Source: Phycisphaerales bacterium (lineage in GTDB: Bacteria > Planctomycetota > Phycisphaerae > Phycisphaerales > UBA1924). Taken from it: DNA of 64,000 nucleotides. The stretch's first letter is position 1. Every line of letters starts with the position of its first letter. Below, one piece after another: positions 14,774 through 23,977 of the stretch. The position numbers were made by a program, and so were the translations under genes. The stretch lies in contig JADLFW010000022.1 in assembly GCA_020849615.1 (NCBI GenBank), positions 1 through 64,000 of the forward strand, in the 5' to 3' direction. Below the pieces are notes generated by a model. The model did not search any database. It saw nothing but the letters and a program-made list of their open reading frames with translations, and was not told where the DNA came from.

Positions 14774-17700
14774 ATGGACCATGCGTCGGGCCGATTGAAA
14801 GCCCTGTTCCATGAAGCCTCCGAGCTGCTCCCGTCGCGGCGGCGCGAGTTCCTCGACAGCGCCTGCGGCAGCGATACCTCCCTGCGCGAGGATCTCGAGA
14901 CCTTATTGGCGGCGCGACAGGAAATGGGCGAGTATCTCGCGCAGCCCACGATCGGCGCCGCGCACGCCGGTGACCGGGCCGGCGAGTACGCCCCCGGTTC
15001 TCGGATCGGGCCCTACACGCTCCTGGATCTCATGGGCGAGGGCGGCTTCGGGGTGGTCTACAAGGCCGAGCAGCGCGAGCCCGTACGGCGCACCGTCGCC
15101 TTGAAGATCATCAAGCTCGGGATGGACACCCGTCAGGTGATCGCCCGCTTCGAGCAGGAGCGGCAGGCCCTGGCCCTGATGGACCATCCCAACATCGCCA
15201 GGGTGCTTGACGCGGGCGCGACCCAGGCGGGCCGCCCCTACTTCGTGATGGACCTGGTCGCGGGCGAGCCGATCACACACTACTGCGACGCCCACCGGTT
15301 GACCGTGAAGGAGCGTCTGGAAGTCTTCGCGCACCTCTGCCACGCCGTTCAGCACGCCCACCAGAAGGGGATCATCCACCGCGACCTCAAGCCCAGCAAC
15401 ATCCTGGTCACGATCGCCGATGACAAACCCGTGCCCAAGATCATCGACTTCGGGATCGCCAAGGCGACGGGCGCGCGGCTGACCGACCTCACGCTGGTGA
15501 CCGAGCACCGGGCCCTGATCGGTACACCCGAGTACATGAGCCCCGAGCAGGCGGAGATGGGGGGCGTCGATATCGACACCCGCACCGACATCTACTCGCT
15601 GGGGGTGCTGCTCTACGAACTCCTGACGGGCGTGACGCCCTTTGAGTCCAAGAAGCTGCGCTCGGCGGCGTGGGATGAGCTGCAGCGGATCATCCGCGAG
15701 CTCGAGCCGCCCCGGCCCAGCACGCGACTCCCGGCGAACACCCAGATGCTCTCCGAGGTCGGGGAGAAGCGCGATACGCCGCCGGCCCGGCTCACCCGGC
15801 TGATCCGGGGCGATCTGGACTGGATCGTGATGAAGGCCATCGAGAAGGACCGCTCGCGACGGTACGAGACGGCGAGCGCCTTGGCGGCGGACATCCAGCG
15901 GCACCTGGCGGGGGAGCCTGTGCTGGCGGCCCCGCCCGGCGCGCTGTACCGCGCTGGCAAGTTCCTGCGGCGGCATCGGGTGCAGGCGGTGGCGGGCTCG
16001 CTGGTGGCGGCTTCGCTGCTGGCGGCCGTCGTGGGCACGACAACCTTCGCGGTGCAGGCGAGGCGAAGGGCACAAGAGACCGAGCGGGTGGCGGATTTCC
16101 AGGCCCGAATGCTTTCGACGATCCGTGTTCCCGGCATAGGAAGCCGCCTCCGCGAGGATCTCCTGCACGAGGCCGAGGAGGCGTGGCAGCGACAGCGCAC
16201 GACGGGAGCGGAGATCGACCAGCGCCGCGAGCTGTTGACCGCGCTCCTGGCCGACTCCAACTTCACCAACACCGCGATCAGGGACCTCGACGGGAATATC
16301 TTTGTCCCCGCTCTTGCGGCGATTGAGCAGGAGTTCGCTGATCAACCTTTGGTCAAGGCTCGGCTCCTTCAGCACCTCGCCGACGCTTGCCGTAGCCTCA
16401 GCTTGCTCGACCGGGCCGGAGAGGCGCAGACGGAAGCCCTCCGTATCCGCGCGGAGATCCTGGGGAAGCGGCACCTCGACACCGCCACATCCCTGGCCGG
16501 GATGGCGATGGTGCTGGTCGAGCAGGCAAAGCACGCCGCGGCCCAGCCCTACGCGGAGGAAGCCCTCGCCGTCAGGCGCGTCGCCCTGGGCGAGGATCAC
16601 CCCGACACCGTGCGGGCGACGTACCTGCTTGTCGATGTGCTGCGGTGGCGGAACAAACTCGATCGCGCCGAGGAGCTCATCCGCAACGTGTACGACAGGC
16701 AGCGTCGCGCGCTCGGCGAGAACGATCCGCGGACGCTGGAATCGCTGTTCCGCCTCGGCCGCGTGATTTTCTATCGCGAGGACAACCGCTTCTACGAGGC
16801 CGCACGGTTGATCGAGGCGTCCGCGCCGAGGCTGCGCGCGGCTTTGGGGGATGACGACGAGATCACCATCACCGCGATCCAAACGCTCGGGACCATCCGG
16901 GCCTGGCAGGGCCGCCTGGACGAATCCGCGGCGCTCCTGGGCGATGTCCTTCAGATCATGCATCGGCAGCTCGGCGATGACAACTGGCTCACATGGAACA
17001 CCGCGGACACCCTTGGCGAGGCGCTCTACGAACAAGGCCGGGTCGCGGAGGCCGAGCCGCTGATCGAGGACGGGCTCAAGGGCCTGCGTCGAATCCGCGG
17101 GTGGGATGAGCATCACGCGCTGGGGGCCCTCGAGGACCTGGCCAAGCTCCGCCTGCTCCAGGGGCGGCTCGCCGAAGCCGAAGCCTCGATACGCGAAACA
17201 CGGGAGGGATGCGGCTGGACCCCGCGTCTGGAGTTCCTTCTCGCTCGGATTCTCGATCGAGCAGGGGACCCTGAGAAGTCAGCCGAGGCCGATGACCTGC
17301 GCCGGACGTGCATCGATACGTACATCGCGAAGTACGGCGCACAAGATCTACGCACTTTCGGAATGCTGGACGGGGCGGCCTGGAACCTGTACCTTTCGGG
17401 CCGTGCCGAAGACGGAGAACCCTGGGCCCGGCAGGCGGTCGAGGGTTTCCGCGCGCCCGCGCTCGCGGTGGACCACGGCCGGGACACCGGCATGATGGAC
17501 GCACTCAACACGCTGGCCACCATTCTCCGCGACACGGGACGCCCGGAGGAGGCGCTGCCTCTGTTCGAAGAGATCCGCCGGACGCGCGGCGCCGCGGGCG
17601 GGGTGAAGCACAGGCTCGCGGTCGAGACCTGGGTCCGGCACGCCGAGTGCCTGTCGATGCTCGGACGCAACACCGACGCCGAACGCGAGCTCGTCGAGTG

Positions 17701-17887
17701 CACGCGAGCTCTCTCCGACGCCGGATATCCGACCATCCCCTTCCAGGTCATCAAAGCGATCATCAGGTTCTATGACGGCTGGAACACCGCAGAGCCGGGG
17801 ATGGGCCACGGCGCCCAAGCCGCCGAATGGCGCCGGCGACTTCCTTGCTTCCCAGGGCAGGTAGACCCGCCGCCCGCCGGGGGCTGA
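14774..17887 (+). CDS. membrane Ser/Thr protein kinase with TPR region
   Basis: A 1,037-residue kinase; TAGGAG lies eight bases before the ATG. Residues 1-60 form a helical segment shared with the 41928 kinase (LFHEASELLPSRRREFLDSA). The kinase domain spans ~80-380: GEGGFG at 88-93, Lys111 (VALK), HRDLKPSN with Asp204, DFG with Asp225, TPEYMSPEQA at ~251. All are intact, so it should be active. A membrane helix lies at ~403-427. The C-terminal ~600 residues are tetratricopeptide-type helical repeats (HLDTATSLAGMAMVLVEQ, ALGEDHPDTVRATYLL, LGDDNWLTWNTADTLGEALY), a protein-binding region. Partner of the sigma factor at 14173; substrates unknown. Confidence 0.93.
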   Translation: MDHASGRLKALFHEASELLPSRRREFLDSACGSDTSLREDLETLLAARQEMGEYLAQPTIGAAHAGDRAGEYAPGSRIGPYTLLDLMGEGGFGVVYKAEQREPVRRTVALKIIKLGMDTRQVIARFEQERQALALMDHPNIARVLDAGATQAGRPYFVMDLVAGEPITHYCDAHRLTVKERLEVFAHLCHAVQHAHQKGIIHRDLKPSNILVTIADDKPVPKIIDFGIAKATGARLTDLTLVTEHRALIGTPEYMSPEQAEMGGVDIDTRTDIYSLGVLLYELLTGVTPFESKKLRSAAWDELQRIIRELEPPRPSTRLPANTQMLSEVGEKRDTPPARLTRLIRGDLDWIVMKAIEKDRSRRYETASALAADIQRHLAGEPVLAAPPGALYRAGKFLRRHRVQAVAGSLVAASLLAAVVGTTTFAVQARRRAQETERVADFQARMLSTIRVPGIGSRLREDLLHEAEEAWQRQRTTGAEIDQRRELLTALLADSNFTNTAIRDLDGNIFVPALAAIEQEFADQPLVKARLLQHLADACRSLSLLDRAGEAQTEALRIRAEILGKRHLDTATSLAGMAMVLVEQAKHAAAQPYAEEALAVRRVALGEDHPDTVRATYLLVDVLRWRNKLDRAEELIRNVYDRQRRALGENDPRTLESLFRLGRVIFYREDNRFYEAARLIEASAPRLRAALGDDDEITITAIQTLGTIRAWQGRLDESAALLGDVLQIMHRQLGDDNWLTWNTADTLGEALYEQGRVAEAEPLIEDGLKGLRRIRGWDEHHALGALEDLAKLRLLQGRLAEAEASIRETREGCGWTPRLEFLLARILDRAGDPEKSAEADDLRRTCIDTYIAKYGAQDLRTFGMLDGAAWNLYLSGRAEDGEPWARQAVEGFRAPALAVDHGRDTGMMDALNTLATILRDTGRPEEALPLFEEIRRTRGAAGGVKHRLAVETWVRHAECLSMLGRNTDAERELVECTRALSDAGYPTIPFQVIKAIIRFYDGWNTAEPGMGHGAQAAEWRRRLPCFPGQVDPPPAGG

Positions 17888-18185
17888 GGCGGTTGACAGG
17901 CCCCGAGCCATCGGCGCACCTCTCCCTCCCGGACCGCGTCCCCCTTTTGGCGGAGCCGATGTCTCAGCCCGTGCCCTCCGCTCACGCGGCAAGATCCGGT
18001 GGACCTCAACGGCGCCCGGGCCTCCGCGGATTTGTGATGTGATCCGTGCGCGGGTGTCGCATGACATGGCGGGCGGTATGGAATACCCGAGCTGCCACCC
18101 CGGGGGTCGTTGTGAATGCCGGGTCGTCCGTTGCTGTCAACACGTGATCGCGACTCGATCAGGTCCCAAGCCAAGGAGCAGAACA

Positions 18186-19733
18186 ATGAACCGCAAGACT
18201 CTGTCATTCCTCGCCGTCATCTCGGGAACCACTTTCCCGGCCCTCGCCGACACCATCCACGTCGCGCCGTGCGGCGACGACAGCTGGACCGGCGCCAGTC
18301 CAGTCTGCGCTGCGCCCGACGGGCCCAAGCGGACCATCCAGGCCGGGATCGATGCCTCCACCGACGGCGACATCGTGCTGGTCGCCGATGGCGTATACCG
18401 GGGCTCCGGCAACCGAGACATGGACTACGGCGGCCGGGCCATCACGCTGCGCGGCGCCGGCGGCGCTTCGGCGTGCATCATCGATTGCCAGGGCAGCGCG
18501 TCCGAGCCTCACCGGGCCTTCCACTTCCACAACGAGGAAACCACCGCCAGCGTCTTGGAGGGTTTCACCATCCAGAACGCGTTCGAGCCCACCGACGTCG
18601 GCTTCGGCGGCGCCATTATCTGCGAGACGGGCGTAGTCCTCATCCAAGGCTGCATCTTCCGCGGCAACCAGACCTATGTCGGCGGTGCGATCTACGCCGG
18701 ACCATCGGAACTCGAGTTTGTCAACTGCGACTTTGTGGACAACACTGCTACCCACAGCGGCGGCGCTATCGCCCAAGACGCCGGGGGCACCATCGTCTTT
18801 ACTAATTGCACATTCCGTCACAACACCACCACCAACCCCGCCGGGAACGGGGGTGGCGGCGTCATCTGCGCCAGCGCGGAGGCCAGTTTCGACCGCTGCC
18901 TCTTCGTTGACAACTCAGGTGCTCGCATCGGCGGCGGTCTCTGGGCCACCGGCTCCGCCGTCTCACTCACGGATTGCACGTTCATCGGAAACTCCGCCCC
19001 CAACCGGGCCAGCGGGTGTGCTCTCTCTGCCGGCACAACAGCCGCGCTGGTCAACTGCCTCTTCGCATCCAATACCGGCGCCCCGGGCGTGGGCGCCCTC
19101 TGGGTCGGCGATGGGCTCTGCTGCACGTCCAGTGTGATCATGGCCAACTGCACGTTCAGCCGCAACGGCACTTCCTCCGGCACGGGGGTGTCCGTGACGC
19201 AGACCAGCGCTCTCGTGGCGTCTAACTGCATCTACTGGGACAATGCATCGCCCATCCTCACCGAGCCGAGCACCCTCGTGTGGTTCTCGCACAGCGACAT
19301 CGAGGGTGGTTGGAGCGGGAGCGGCTCGGGCAACATGAACGCCGACCCGCTCTTTGCCGATCCTGACGCGGGCAACTTCCGTCTGTCCGGGTTCTCGCCC
19401 TGCATCGACTCGGGCGACAACACCGCCCTCCCCGCCGGCGTAACGACCAACCTCGATGGCTACCCCCGCTTCCGCGATGACCCGTGGACGCCCGACACCG
19501 GCGTCCCGGGCGGCGCGGGCGGCTCCACCATCGTGGACATGGGCGCCTACGAGCGCCAGGACCCCTCATGCACGGCGGACCTGAACGCCGACGGCCTTGT
19601 GGACTTCTCCGACTACCTCGAGTTCCTCAACCTCTTCGGCGCCGACGATCCCCGGGCCGACTTCAACCACGACGGGCTGGTGGACTTCTCCGACTACCTG
19701 GAGTTCCTGAACCACTACGACGCGGGCTGCTGA
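18186..19733 (+). CDS. right-handed beta-helix GC-dockerin protein
   Basis: A 515-residue exported protein. The start is the ATG at 18186 with AAGGAGC upstream and a signal peptide (FLAVISGTTFPALADT); the open frame upstream is not signal-like. Residues ~30-430 have the beta-helix pattern GGAIxx...NCTFxxNTAxxxGGG, starting with TIHVAPCGDDSWTG and IQAGIDASTDGDIVLVADGVY, as in Pel/polymorphic-membrane-protein-like repeats. The C-terminus holds DLNADGLVDFSDYLEFLN and DFNHDGLVDFSDYLEFLN and ends DAGC. The beta-helix suggests polysaccharide binding or lysis, but no lyase catalytic residues can be assigned. It is followed 44 bases later by the surface gene at 19778. The 298 bases before it (17888-18185) show no other gene. 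Confidence 0.87.
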   Translation: MNRKTLSFLAVISGTTFPALADTIHVAPCGDDSWTGASPVCAAPDGPKRTIQAGIDASTDGDIVLVADGVYRGSGNRDMDYGGRAITLRGAGGASACIIDCQGSASEPHRAFHFHNEETTASVLEGFTIQNAFEPTDVGFGGAIICETGVVLIQGCIFRGNQTYVGGAIYAGPSELEFVNCDFVDNTATHSGGAIAQDAGGTIVFTNCTFRHNTTTNPAGNGGGGVICASAEASFDRCLFVDNSGARIGGGLWATGSAVSLTDCTFIGNSAPNRASGCALSAGTTAALVNCLFASNTGAPGVGALWVGDGLCCTSSVIMANCTFSRNGTSSGTGVSVTQTSALVASNCIYWDNASPILTEPSTLVWFSHSDIEGGWSGSGSGNMNADPLFADPDAGNFRLSGFSPCIDSGDNTALPAGVTTNLDGYPRFRDDPWTPDTGVPGGAGGSTIVDMGAYERQDPSCTADLNADGLVDFSDYLEFLNLFGADDPRADFNHDGLVDFSDYLEFLNHYDAGC

Positions 19734-19777
19734 CCGCCGACGGACCGTGCAACGAATCTCTCCGAAGGAGTTGAGCC

Positions 19778-21667
19778 ATGAAGCTCGTCCAACTGATTGG
19801 CGTGATGCTGGCCACGCTCGTGTTCGCAGCGGGACCCGCTCGGGCCCAGGAACTTGAATGGCGGCGACGGATCATCGGGCCCGCGGGTGGCGGTTCGATG
19901 GTCTACGACGCGGCTCGGGACGCCACTGTGCTGCTCGGGGGCCCAAACGGGGCCGACACGTGGGAGTGGGATGGCGCTCTTTGGAAGAAATGCAGCGGGA
20001 GCGGCCCGGCGGCGGCCCACAACGCGATGGTGTATGACAGCGCTCGGGGCGTCACGGTGCTCTTCGATGGTATGGACACGTGGGAGCGGGAGGGCTCAAC
20101 CTGGACTAAGCGCGAGGTCACCTGTCCACCATTTCGGTCGGGCCATGCCATGGTCTACGACTCGGCGCGGCGCGTCACCGTCCTTTTTGGAGGAACGGGG
20201 GGACGAGGAGGTCCGGTGCCACGTTCCGACACATGGGAGTGGGATGGAGCAGCTTGGACGCTGCGCGCGACCGCAGGCCCGGCGCGAATGTACCACGCGA
20301 TGGCGTACGACCCGAAGCGCGGCGTGACCGTCGCGTTCGGAGGCGCCTCAGGCTGGCCCACTGCGATGGGCGGCACCTCGGAATGGGATGGGACGACCTG
20401 GAAGGAGCGGTTCGTGGCCGAGCCTCCACCCCGCTGGGACCACGCGATGACGTACGATCCCGCCCGCGGAGTCATCGTTCTCTTCGGGGGGACGCACATC
20501 GGAACAATTCCAGGATCGATGAACGACACGTGGGAATGGGACGGAACGGCGTGGACCGAGCGATTGGTCAGCGGTCCGTCGGGGATGAGTGAACCGCCCG
20601 TCTTGGCTTACGACATCGCCCGGGAAGTTGCCGTCCTCGAGAAGAACAACGACACGCGGGAACTGGGCGCTGGGGGCTGGGTGCAACGAATGGCTTCGGA
20701 CCCTACGGGATTGCGGTCCTACCGCCTCGTGTACGACGCCGCGCGGCGCTCGACGGTCCTGTTCGGCGAGTTGCAATACGGCGTCCAGCAGATGCTGGAA
20801 TGGGATGGAGAGAAATGGTTGCCTCTCAGCGCCGACGGGATGCCGAACGGGTTATTCAAGGGCTGGACCTATGACGCCGCGCGCGATGTCGTGGTCGTGA
20901 TCGCAACCCGCGATGCTGGAGGGGGCCCTGACGACACTTGGGAATGGGATGGGACGGAATGGACGCGGCGGGCGGCCGGGGCGACTAACCTGAGCGGACA
21001 ACTCGTCTATGACGCCGCCCGTGGCGTCTGCGTCCGCTTGGCCGCCTACTCCCTTGGCTCGGGCGTCTATCAGGCACAGACCGTGGAGTGGGATGGAGCG
21101 ACCTGGACGCTGCGCCCCGTCAGCACGCCACTGCGGTTGGATCACGCTATCGCCTATGACTCGGCCCGTCATGTCACCGTTGTCTTCGGGGGTCGCAACC
21201 CGGAGACCGGAGAGGTGGCCAACGACACGTGGGAGTGGGACGGAACGAGCTGGACGAGACGGGCGGCCGACGGGCCACCGACAGGCGGCAGCCGGAGAAT
21301 GGTCTACGACGCGGCTCGGGGGGTCACCCTCCTCCTTATCAGTGGCGTGGCAGGCGGCAGTCAGACATGGGAGTGGGACGGGTGGAACTGGACGCAGCGA
21401 ATGTTTCCAGGTCTATCGGACGGCTCCGGCACGCTTGCCTACGACGCGGCCCGGAATACGACCGTGCTCTTCCGGGGTGACGCGGGCACATGGGAGCTGG
21501 CCTGTGCCGCCGATATCAACCACGACGGCGCGGTGGACTGTGCCGATTACCTCGCGTTCCTGGATTCCTTCGAGGCCACCGATCTCAAAGCCGATCTCGA
21601 CGGCGACGGACTCATCGACTTCAGCGACTACCTGGAGTTCCTCAATCACTTCGACGCGGGCTGCTGA
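19778..21667 (+). CDS. kelch-like propeller GC-dockerin protein
   Basis: A 629-residue exported protein with GAAGGAG upstream and a signal peptide (LIGVMLATLVFAAGPARAQ). Residues ~30-560 contain about ten kelch-like repeats of the form MVYDSARGVTVLFGGxxx...DTWEWDGxxWTxR, which should build one or two beta-propellers. The tail has DINHDGAVDCADYLAFLD and DLDGDGLIDFSDYLEFLN and ends DAGC. The first tail loop is diverged (YLAFLDSF). Co-directional with 18186 (44-base gap) and followed by hairpin copy B nine bases after the stop. Probably a matrix or ligand-binding surface protein. Confidence 0.88.
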   Translation: MKLVQLIGVMLATLVFAAGPARAQELEWRRRIIGPAGGGSMVYDAARDATVLLGGPNGADTWEWDGALWKKCSGSGPAAAHNAMVYDSARGVTVLFDGMDTWEREGSTWTKREVTCPPFRSGHAMVYDSARRVTVLFGGTGGRGGPVPRSDTWEWDGAAWTLRATAGPARMYHAMAYDPKRGVTVAFGGASGWPTAMGGTSEWDGTTWKERFVAEPPPRWDHAMTYDPARGVIVLFGGTHIGTIPGSMNDTWEWDGTAWTERLVSGPSGMSEPPVLAYDIAREVAVLEKNNDTRELGAGGWVQRMASDPTGLRSYRLVYDAARRSTVLFGELQYGVQQMLEWDGEKWLPLSADGMPNGLFKGWTYDAARDVVVVIATRDAGGGPDDTWEWDGTEWTRRAAGATNLSGQLVYDAARGVCVRLAAYSLGSGVYQAQTVEWDGATWTLRPVSTPLRLDHAIAYDSARHVTVVFGGRNPETGEVANDTWEWDGTSWTRRAADGPPTGGSRRMVYDAARGVTLLLISGVAGGSQTWEWDGWNWTQRMFPGLSDGSGTLAYDAARNTTVLFRGDAGTWELACAADINHDGAVDCADYLAFLDSFEATDLKADLDGDGLIDFSDYLEFLNHFDAGC

Positions 21668-21675
21668 CATCGCTC

Positions 21676-21704
21676 GGCTACCTCCCCACCACAAAGTCGT
21701 AGCC
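21676..21704 (+). repeat. 29-nt GGCTAC-N17-GTAGCC hairpin, copy B
   Basis: Perfect 6-bp arms with a 17-nt loop, nine bases after the stop of the surface gene at 19778-21667 and 35 bases beyond the stop of a small minus-strand frame at 21739, i.e. between convergent gene ends. Confidence 0.6.
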
Positions 21705-21738
21705 TGAGGGTGCGGGCCCCGTAAACGCCGCGACCGTA

Positions 21739-21873
21739 TTACTTCAGCCGCTCGGCCATCCGGGCCAGCTGCAGCTCCACCCGCTTGATCTCCCGTGTGT
21801 GCGTATTGCGGTTCATCTCCATCAGGTACCAGAGCTTGAGCATCGCCACCGCCAACCTGCAGGCGCGGGCCAT
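21739..21873 (-). CDS. 44-residue helical hypothetical protein
   Basis: A short frame with convincing protein composition: MARACRLAVAMLKLWYLMEM continuing NRNTHTREIKRVELQLARMAERLK. It would form one long amphipathic helix with an alternating Arg/Lys/Glu and Leu/Met pattern, suited to a coiled coil. There is no strong ribosome site before the ATG, and the frame stays open upstream, so it may start earlier (TTG) or be a remnant. It converges with the gene at 19778. No family recognised. The remaining intergenic DNA (21874-22057) shows nothing else. Confidence 0.4.
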   Translation of the reverse strand: MARACRLAVAMLKLWYLMEMNRNTHTREIKRVELQLARMAERLK

Positions 21874-22057
21874 GTGAACCGGATGCAACCGCGGCGTGGA
21901 CCTACTCTTCGAGAACCGGCGACAGCACGCAACCGATACCCTCCGGCGCGCCGATCGACGCCAAGCCGTAGCGGCAGGTGCTACCTCAACGCTAGATCGA
22001 GATCAAGGCGATTAGTACACTCGGCCACGCGGAACGCCCGGACTAAGGAGGAACGTG

Positions 22058-22783
22058 ATGCTCACTCGCTCTGTTACTGTCGCCCTGTTGACGGCCTTCG
22101 CCCCCGCCGCGCTTGCGGACATCGTCGCACTGGGCGGCGCCGCGGTCATCGCCTTGCCACCCGATGACATTACACTTGACGCCTGGGAGAGTTCAACCGA
22201 AGCCCGCGCTTGGTTTGAACGCGATTTCGTGCTCTCGGCGGCGCTCGACCTGGATGTTGTGAACAGCGGGCTCGTCCAAGACGCGACCAATGTCGTGGAG
22301 GGTCAAGTTCCTGCCGGCGTTGCGATCTCCACCTACATGCTCAGAGTGGACCCTGTCGGGGGAGCGGCCGTCCAGTACACGGGCTATGTGACGTTCGACC
22401 GCCCGATCCTGGGCGTGCTGATCCATCGGGGCACGCTGAACGGGAGCGACGCGGCCCTCGGAGCTCCCACCGTCTCGCATTACAACAAGAATACGAATCG
22501 CGGGGTTGACCTCGCTGATGACGACGATTCACTCGAGAGTTCGGCTGACCGCCGGACGGTCACGTTTCTCTACACAGCTGGAAACTATACCGACGACATG
22601 CGGATTGTGGTGTCGTCTTGCTTGGCGGATTTGGCCGCCGACGGACTCGTCGACTTTAGCGACTACCTGGAGTTCCTCAACCTGTACGAAGTCCAGGACC
22701 CACGCATCGACTTCAATCAGGACGGGCTGGTCGATTTCGGCGACTACCTCGAGTTCCTTAACCACTACGACGCGGGGTGTTGA
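22058..22783 (+). CDS. GC-type dockerin surface protein
   Basis: A 241-residue exported protein. AAGGAGG lies six bases before the ATG at 22058, which is preferred over a GTG one codon earlier. The signal peptide is MLTRSVTVALLTAFAPAALA. The body (residues ~22-180) is beta-rich with no recognised family; motifs include AWFERDFVLSAALDLDVV, GYVTFDRPILGVLIHRGTL and TVTFLYTAGNYTDDMRIVV, resembling a carbohydrate-binding or lectin-like sandwich. The tail has DLAADGLVDFSDYLEFLN and DFNQDGLVDFGDYLEFLN and ends DAGC. The first loop lacks the usual Asn (AADG). A T-tract terminator follows. Confidence 0.85.
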   Translation: MLTRSVTVALLTAFAPAALADIVALGGAAVIALPPDDITLDAWESSTEARAWFERDFVLSAALDLDVVNSGLVQDATNVVEGQVPAGVAISTYMLRVDPVGGAAVQYTGYVTFDRPILGVLIHRGTLNGSDAALGAPTVSHYNKNTNRGVDLADDDDSLESSADRRTVTFLYTAGNYTDDMRIVVSSCLADLAADGLVDFSDYLEFLNLYEVQDPRIDFNQDGLVDFGDYLEFLNHYDAGC

Positions 22784-22810
22784 TCGAGTATTGCACGCTT
22801 GGCACAAACC

Positions 22811-22839
22811 ACCGCCCGAGTCGATGCGCGGGCGGTTTT
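22811..22839 (+). terminator. rho-independent terminator
   Basis: 8-bp stem ACCGCCCG / CGGGCGGT with a 10-nt loop, followed by TTT, 28 bases after the stop of the gene at 22058. One of the few hairpins here with a T-tract. Confidence 0.65.
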
Positions 22840-22857
22840 CATTGGACCCTGCATCGC

Positions 22858-22886
22858 GGCTACGACCTTCGTTGCCGGACGTAGTT
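22858..22886 (-). repeat. diverged copy of the 29-nt hairpin (copy G)
   Basis: GGCTAC, 17 nt, then GTAGTT on the plus strand; the second arm has lost two pairing bases. The loop resembles copy A read on its minus strand (both begin GAC and share TTC-GT spacing). Not next to a surface-gene 3' end in the expected orientation, so probably a decayed copy. Confidence 0.3.
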
Positions 22887-22947
22887 ACCCGTGTTCACCA
22901 CATGCCGCGCTACCCTCTGTCGGAGCCAGGTGCTCCGAGGAGGACGC

Positions 22948-23364
22948 ATGGACGCCAGCGACCGGGGTGAGAGCGGGGAGCCGCGCGGTGATCTTCGCGT
23001 CTTCTACGCCGCCCAGCGCACGATGCTGGCCTGGGTGCGCACCGGCGTCGCCTTGATGGGGTTCGGTTTTGTCGTGGCCCGCTTCGGCTTGTTCCTGCGC
23101 GAAATCGCGGTCGCCCGTCAACTCACCACCAGTGACATCGCCCAGGTTCCTCGTTCGGGGCTATCGGTGTGGGCTGGCACGGGCCTCCTGGTGATCGGCG
23201 TCGCCGTCACGGTGCTGGGCGCCTGGCGCTTCCATCGGTTCGCGCGAGAGTTCTCGCGCGGAGTAACGATTCGCCCAACCGGAGTCGCCGCGGAACTGCT
23301 CATCGCCGCAATGGTCGCGGGGATCGGTGTGGCGTTAACGACATACTTGGCGCTGCTGCGGTGA
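22948..23364 (+). CDS. DUF202 family membrane protein
   Basis: A 138-residue inner-membrane protein. GAGGAGGA precedes the ATG at 22948. The N-terminal block LRVFYAAQRTMLAWVRTGVA followed by LMGFGFVVARFGLFL is the hallmark of DUF202 (YidH-like). Three hydrophobic helices lie at about 30-50, 70-92 and 112-134, matching the family's usual size. In other bacteria members are small membrane proteins of unknown biochemical role. It sits apart from the surface genes around it, facing a convergent gene whose stop is two bases away. Confidence 0.85.
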   Translation: MDASDRGESGEPRGDLRVFYAAQRTMLAWVRTGVALMGFGFVVARFGLFLREIAVARQLTTSDIAQVPRSGLSVWAGTGLLVIGVAVTVLGAWRFHRFAREFSRGVTIRPTGVAAELLIAAMVAGIGVALTTYLALLR

Positions 23365-23365
23365 C

Positions 23366-23761
23366 TCACGCCGGCGTGTACCGACCCCGCTCAACTCGCT
23401 CGAAGAACTTCTTCTTGCCGAGGTTGGCGTTCACCATCACCTTGAAGTTCGCGGCGCTGGTGCGGTAGCCGGATTTCAGCACTGCATCGACGGCCTCGTC
23501 CACGCCCATGGTCGTGCCCTTGAGGACGGCGCGGAGGGCGTCGATCAGGTTGGTGTCGTTCTTGGGACGAGTGCGGCCACCCTTCCGACCCGATACCGCC
23601 CCTTCGAGGCTGCCGCCCGCGGCGAGGATCTGCGCATCGAGGGCCGCGATCTTCGCCAGCAGGTTGGCCCGGCGGCGGTGCAGGGACTTCGTCCCCCGCT
23701 GGCTGCGGAGCTCGCGCTGGAGGTCCGTTGGTGGGATTCTAAATAACGCTTGAGGGTTCAT
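23366..23761 (-). CDS. conserved-looking hypothetical protein
   Basis: A 131-residue soluble, basic protein. The N-terminal half is coiled-coil-like (LQRELRSQRGTKSLHRRRANLLAKIAALDAQI). A basic Gly/Arg/Lys linker (SGRKGGRTRPKND) leads to a C-terminal helical domain (NLIDALRAVLKGTTMGVDEA, VLKSGYRTSAANFKVMVN, KKFFERVERGRYTPA) whose pattern resembles a winged helix, as in small DNA-binding proteins. I do not recognise a named family. No obvious Shine-Dalgarno. It is convergent with DUF202, and its 5' end overlaps no real gene because the next plus-strand gene starts at 23978. Confidence 0.7.
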   Translation of the reverse strand: MNPQALFRIPPTDLQRELRSQRGTKSLHRRRANLLAKIAALDAQILAAGGSLEGAVSGRKGGRTRPKNDTNLIDALRAVLKGTTMGVDEAVDAVLKSGYRTSAANFKVMVNANLGKKKFFERVERGRYTPA

Positions 23762-23977
23762 ACCGGAAGCTCACCGCAGCCCATGTGCACTGATCGGACG
23801 CCGGTACTGACTCTTCACCCGAACTGCCACCTACGCTCAGCAAGAGTACTGCAGTGTTTCCGCACCCAGCGGGGCTCGCAGCGGGCTTGGCACCGAACCT
23901 ATGCCCAGTGGCTTCATTCAACGATCAGCCGGCTGGTCCGAGTTCCTTCCCGCCGCCAAGCAGGAAGGAGGAATCAC

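Noticed and set aside
14903..17116. A 737-codon minus-strand open frame opposite the TPR kinase
   Set aside because: It is the antisense shadow of the kinase gene, which has intact catalytic motifs and a partner sigma factor.
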